Made by a program: the position numbers and the translations under genes. The notes beneath the pieces are model-generated. The model was not told the origin of the DNA, made no database searches, and was given only the letters and a program-made list of their open reading frames with translations. A stretch of DNA of 6,874 nucleotides, from NCBI GenBank assembly GCA_964493075.1, contig CAZBNU010000218.1, positions 1 to 6,874 of the forward strand. Reading direction: 5' to 3'. This document shows, piece after piece, positions 6,521 to 6,874 of the stretch. The stretch comes from SLFT01 sp964493075 (GTDB lineage: Bacteria; Hydrogenedentota; Hydrogenedentia; Hydrogenedentales; CAITNO01). The number at the start of each line of letters is the position of its first letter. Position 1 is the stretch's first letter.

Positions 6521-6874
6521 TCAGCGCCAGCCTCGGGGATTCATGTAGTAAGCGTCTTCCCATTCTTGAAGTTGCTCGTAGAGTTTAGCCGCTATGTCGG
6601 GATACTTTTTGGCAACATTATAGGCTTCCCCGGAATCGCGTGTCATGTGGTAAAGCGCAGGCCAGGAACCAAGGGCGGGAACTGTTTCGTCGCTGTTTTC
6701 AGGATGGTAGTTATTGCCTGCCGCCAGTTGCCCCGCTACATTGTCCTGTTTGTCCAGTGGCAAGGGCCAGGTGTAGTGACTGTTGGTGTCGAAATATTTC
6801 CAGTTGCCCAGACGTATCGCTTCCACATCGTAGTCATGAGCAAAGAACAACGGGCGGTCCGGCACTGCGCCTTC
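6521..6874 (-). CDS. Sulfatase, C-terminal part only (N-terminus beyond right window edge)
   Basis: The frame stays open to the window edge, so this is the last 117 residues of a longer protein; the GTG at 6865 is an internal valine codon, not a start. RPLFFAHDYDVEAIRLGNWKYF-type sequence near the start of the fragment follows the arylsulfatase C-terminal pattern in which a reactive-looking H/D stretch precedes an (A)xRxGxWKY(F) strand. ALYHMTRDSGEAYNVAKKYP then matches the sulfatase LYxLxxDPGExxNLAxxxP motif, followed by a helix and an NPRGW terminus. Members are formylglycine-dependent sulfate-ester hydrolases, usually exported. The CxPxR activation motif and metal ligands lie outside the window, so activity and subfamily cannot be judged. 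Its nearness to a GH89 enzyme fits sulfated-glycan degradation, but the two are on opposite strands. Confidence 0.85.
   Translation of the reverse strand, partial: EGAVPDRPLFFAHDYDVEAIRLGNWKYFDTNSHYTWPLPLDKQDNVAGQLAAGNNYHPENSDETVPALGSWPALYHMTRDSGEAYNVAKKYPDIAAKLYEQLQEWEDAYYMNPRGWR

Noticed and set aside
6512..6523. Possible bidirectional terminator between the convergent methyltransferase and sulfatase genes
   Set aside because: The gap is 6 bases and I find no strong stem followed by a T-run on either strand around it.

Overview
The window is ordinary bacterial chromosomal DNA of moderate GC content and nearly fully coding. It holds six protein genes, two of them cut by the window edges. 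I see no RNA gene, insertion sequence, CRISPR array or long repeat. Clear Shine-Dalgarno sequences, a Sec signal peptide and membrane-anchored enzymes fit a Gram-negative-type bacterium. An arylsulfatase-type sulfatase close to a family GH89 alpha-N-acetylglucosaminidase is the sort of content seen in glycan-degrading bacteria such as the PVC superphylum, Hydrogenedentota or Bacteroidota. The window does not fix the phylum.

Layout. Positions 1-638 (minus, running off the left edge) encode a multi-span membrane protein of the sphingomyelin-synthase-like/PAP2-related family. It starts one base after the stop codon of a large penicillin-acylase-family N-terminal nucleophile hydrolase (640-3147, minus), so the two look co-transcribed and translationally coupled. 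Upstream of them on the same strand lies a small 85-residue protein of unknown function (3293-3550, minus). A divergent regulatory region (3551-3700) separates this leftward group from a rightward pair: the GH89 alpha-N-acetylglucosaminidase (3701-5872) and, three bases on, a class I SAM-dependent methyltransferase (5876-6514). The methyltransferase converges, with a 6-base gap, on the C-terminal end of a sulfatase gene (6521-6874, minus, running off the right edge).

How the parts may work together. The GH89 enzyme is exported and keeps both catalytic glutamates of the family. With the nearby sulfatase it suggests breakdown of sulfated, alpha-GlcNAc-containing glycans such as heparan sulfate, although the two genes converge and are not one operon. 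The acylase and the PAP2-related protein form the most suggestive pair: an amide hydrolase anchored in the membrane next to a lipid head-group transferase/phosphatase-like enzyme. That hints at amide-linked lipid metabolism, which is inference only. I see no clear evidence of a wholly new system. The two inverted repeats in the intergenic regions and the acylase/PAP2 coupling are the points most worth a second look.
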